Positions 63,237 through 64,000 of a stretch of DNA of 64,000 nucleotides are shown in pieces. The position numbers and the translations under genes are program-made. The stretch spans positions 496,001 to 560,000 of the forward strand of contig NZ_CP151633.1 in NCBI RefSeq assembly GCF_038397715.1. Direction: 5' to 3'. The notes under the pieces are model-generated. The model was not told where the DNA came from. It did not search any database and worked only from the letters and a program-made list of their open reading frames with translations. Each line of letters starts with the position of its first letter. Position 1 is the stretch's first letter. Source of the DNA: Microbacterium sp. LWO14-1.2 (lineage in GTDB: Bacteria > Actinomycetota > Actinomycetes > Actinomycetales > Microbacteriaceae).

Positions 63237-64000
63237 TCAGCCCAAATCCTTCGCGAGTCCGGCCAGTACGACCTGTTCTGCGAACGCCGGCAGAGTCGCG
63301 GCGACTTCGAGGAACGTACCGGAAGCAGCGATGCGCCCCTCGTCGACGTAACAGATGCGGTCGTAATCCTTGATCGTGGAGAGACGATGCGCGACCGAGA
63401 TCAGGGTGACCTCGCCCTGGAGCGCCCGAATCGACTTCGTGACATCGTCTTCGGTCTTGGTGTCGAGCGAACTCGTCGCTTCATCGAGGACGAGTACCAA
63501 CGGGTCGGTGTAAAGGGCGCGAGCGATGCCGAGACGCTGCTGCTGTCCGCCGGAGAGCGATACACCCCGCTCCCCGATGCGTTCGTGGATACCTCCCTCG
63601 CGAGAGCGGATCAGGGAACCCAACTGTGCGCGCTCGAGCGCGTGGAGGACGCGCGCCTCGTCGATCTCGTCGTTCCAGGTGAGCGCGACGTTCTGTGCGA
63701 TACTGCCATCGAACAACGCGACGCGCTGAGGCACATAACCGACCCGTCCGCGCCACTGGCGAAGAACCGAGCCGAGAGGCTGGCCGTCTATGGTTATCTG
63801 ACCCTGCGAAGCCTGGCTGAGACCGAGAAGAAGATCGATAAGGGTCGACTTTCCTGCGCCAGAAGGGCCGACGATTCCCAGCGAGCTGCCCAGCGGTATC
63901 GACAGGGACATGCCTCGAATGACGTCTTCCGAAGCGCTCGGGTAGCGGAATCGCACGTCCTGAAGTCTGAGCTCGCGCGGGTTATCCGCGAGTAGCGCCG
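63237..64000 (-). CDS. ABC exporter, C-terminal nucleotide-binding domain (partial)
   Basis: The gene runs off the right edge; 253 residues of the C terminus are visible. The domain is an exporter-type ATPase: LQDVRFRYPSASEDVIRGMS, Walker A GPSGAGKST, Q-loop VGYVPQRVALFDGSI, signature LSGGQQQRLGIARAL, Walker B LVLDEATSSLD and switch SVAHRLSTI. This is the pattern of ABC half-transporters fused to an N-terminal transmembrane domain (MsbA/PglK type), which would lie outside the window. In a glycan locus it may flip a lipid-linked sugar. GTG near 63956 is internal because the frame stays open upstream. Confidence 0.9.
   Translation of the reverse strand, partial: ALLADNPRELRLQDVRFRYPSASEDVIRGMSLSIPLGSSLGIVGPSGAGKSTLIDLLLGLSQASQGQITIDGQPLGSVLRQWRGRVGYVPQRVALFDGSIAQNVALTWNDEIDEARVLHALERAQLGSLIRSREGGIHERIGERGVSLSGGQQQRLGIARALYTDPLVLVLDEATSSLDTKTEDDVTKSIRALQGEVTLISVAHRLSTIKDYDRICYVDEGRIAASGTFLEVAATLPAFAEQVVLAGLAKDLG

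Overview
The window is chromosomal DNA from a high-GC actinobacterium, most likely a Microbacterium-type member of the Microbacteriaceae. The evidence is two WhiB proteins, a SigR/RsrA-type sigma/anti-sigma pair, PdtaS, MtrA-MtrB-LpqB, long-form HPF, SecA, and gene blocks whose order recalls M. tuberculosis Rv3219-Rv3246c, Rv3255c-Rv3260c and Rv3690-Rv3695. No rRNA, tRNA, CRISPR array, insertion sequence or phage gene was recognised, and no gene-free gap exceeds about 250 bases.

Region 1 (1-23.1 kb) is conserved housekeeping: the tail of 2-oxoglutarate decarboxylase, an Eis-type acetyltransferase, rsrA-sigR, aroA-rsgA, bcp, whiB1, pdtaS, an Rv3235-family protein, a SAF-domain/ParA-like pair, an alanine-type aminotransferase, secA, a PadR regulator, hpf, comF and lpqB-mtrB-mtrA. 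Region 2 (23.1-37.6 kb) holds a tightly coupled membrane/MoxR operon (membrane protein, DUF4129, DUF4350, MoxR, DUF58), then SpoIIM- and RDD-family proteins, a DUF3499 protein, a degenerate metallopeptidase, DUF5719, a giant glycosyltransferase, whiB2 and manA.

Region 3 (37.7-64 kb) is a surface-glycan locus. It encodes two O-antigen-ligase-type polymerases, GalE, UDP-galactopyranose mutase, GlfT1- and GlfT2-like galactofuranosyltransferases, a Wzm/Wzt-type ABC exporter, GtrA, a DPM-like GT2, three copies of an unfamiliar glycosyltransferase-like family, a GT4, two paralogous GT2 enzymes, an OafA-type acyltransferase and the end of an ABC exporter. Embedded at 51.2-54.8 kb is an acyl cassette: a dedicated acyl carrier protein, FabG-like reductase, KAS III-like synthase and LpxD-like acyltransferase, beside a polysaccharide-deacetylase-like protein. 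Together these could deacetylate an aminosugar and re-acylate it with a short 3-hydroxyacyl group. I consider this the most interesting system in the window.

A second window-wide feature is start architecture. Many genes have a TANNNT hexamer exactly 6 or 7 bases before their ATG/GTG and no Shine-Dalgarno sequence, which points to widespread leaderless transcription. One such start opens a 12-codon ORF that overlaps the start of a glycan gene.
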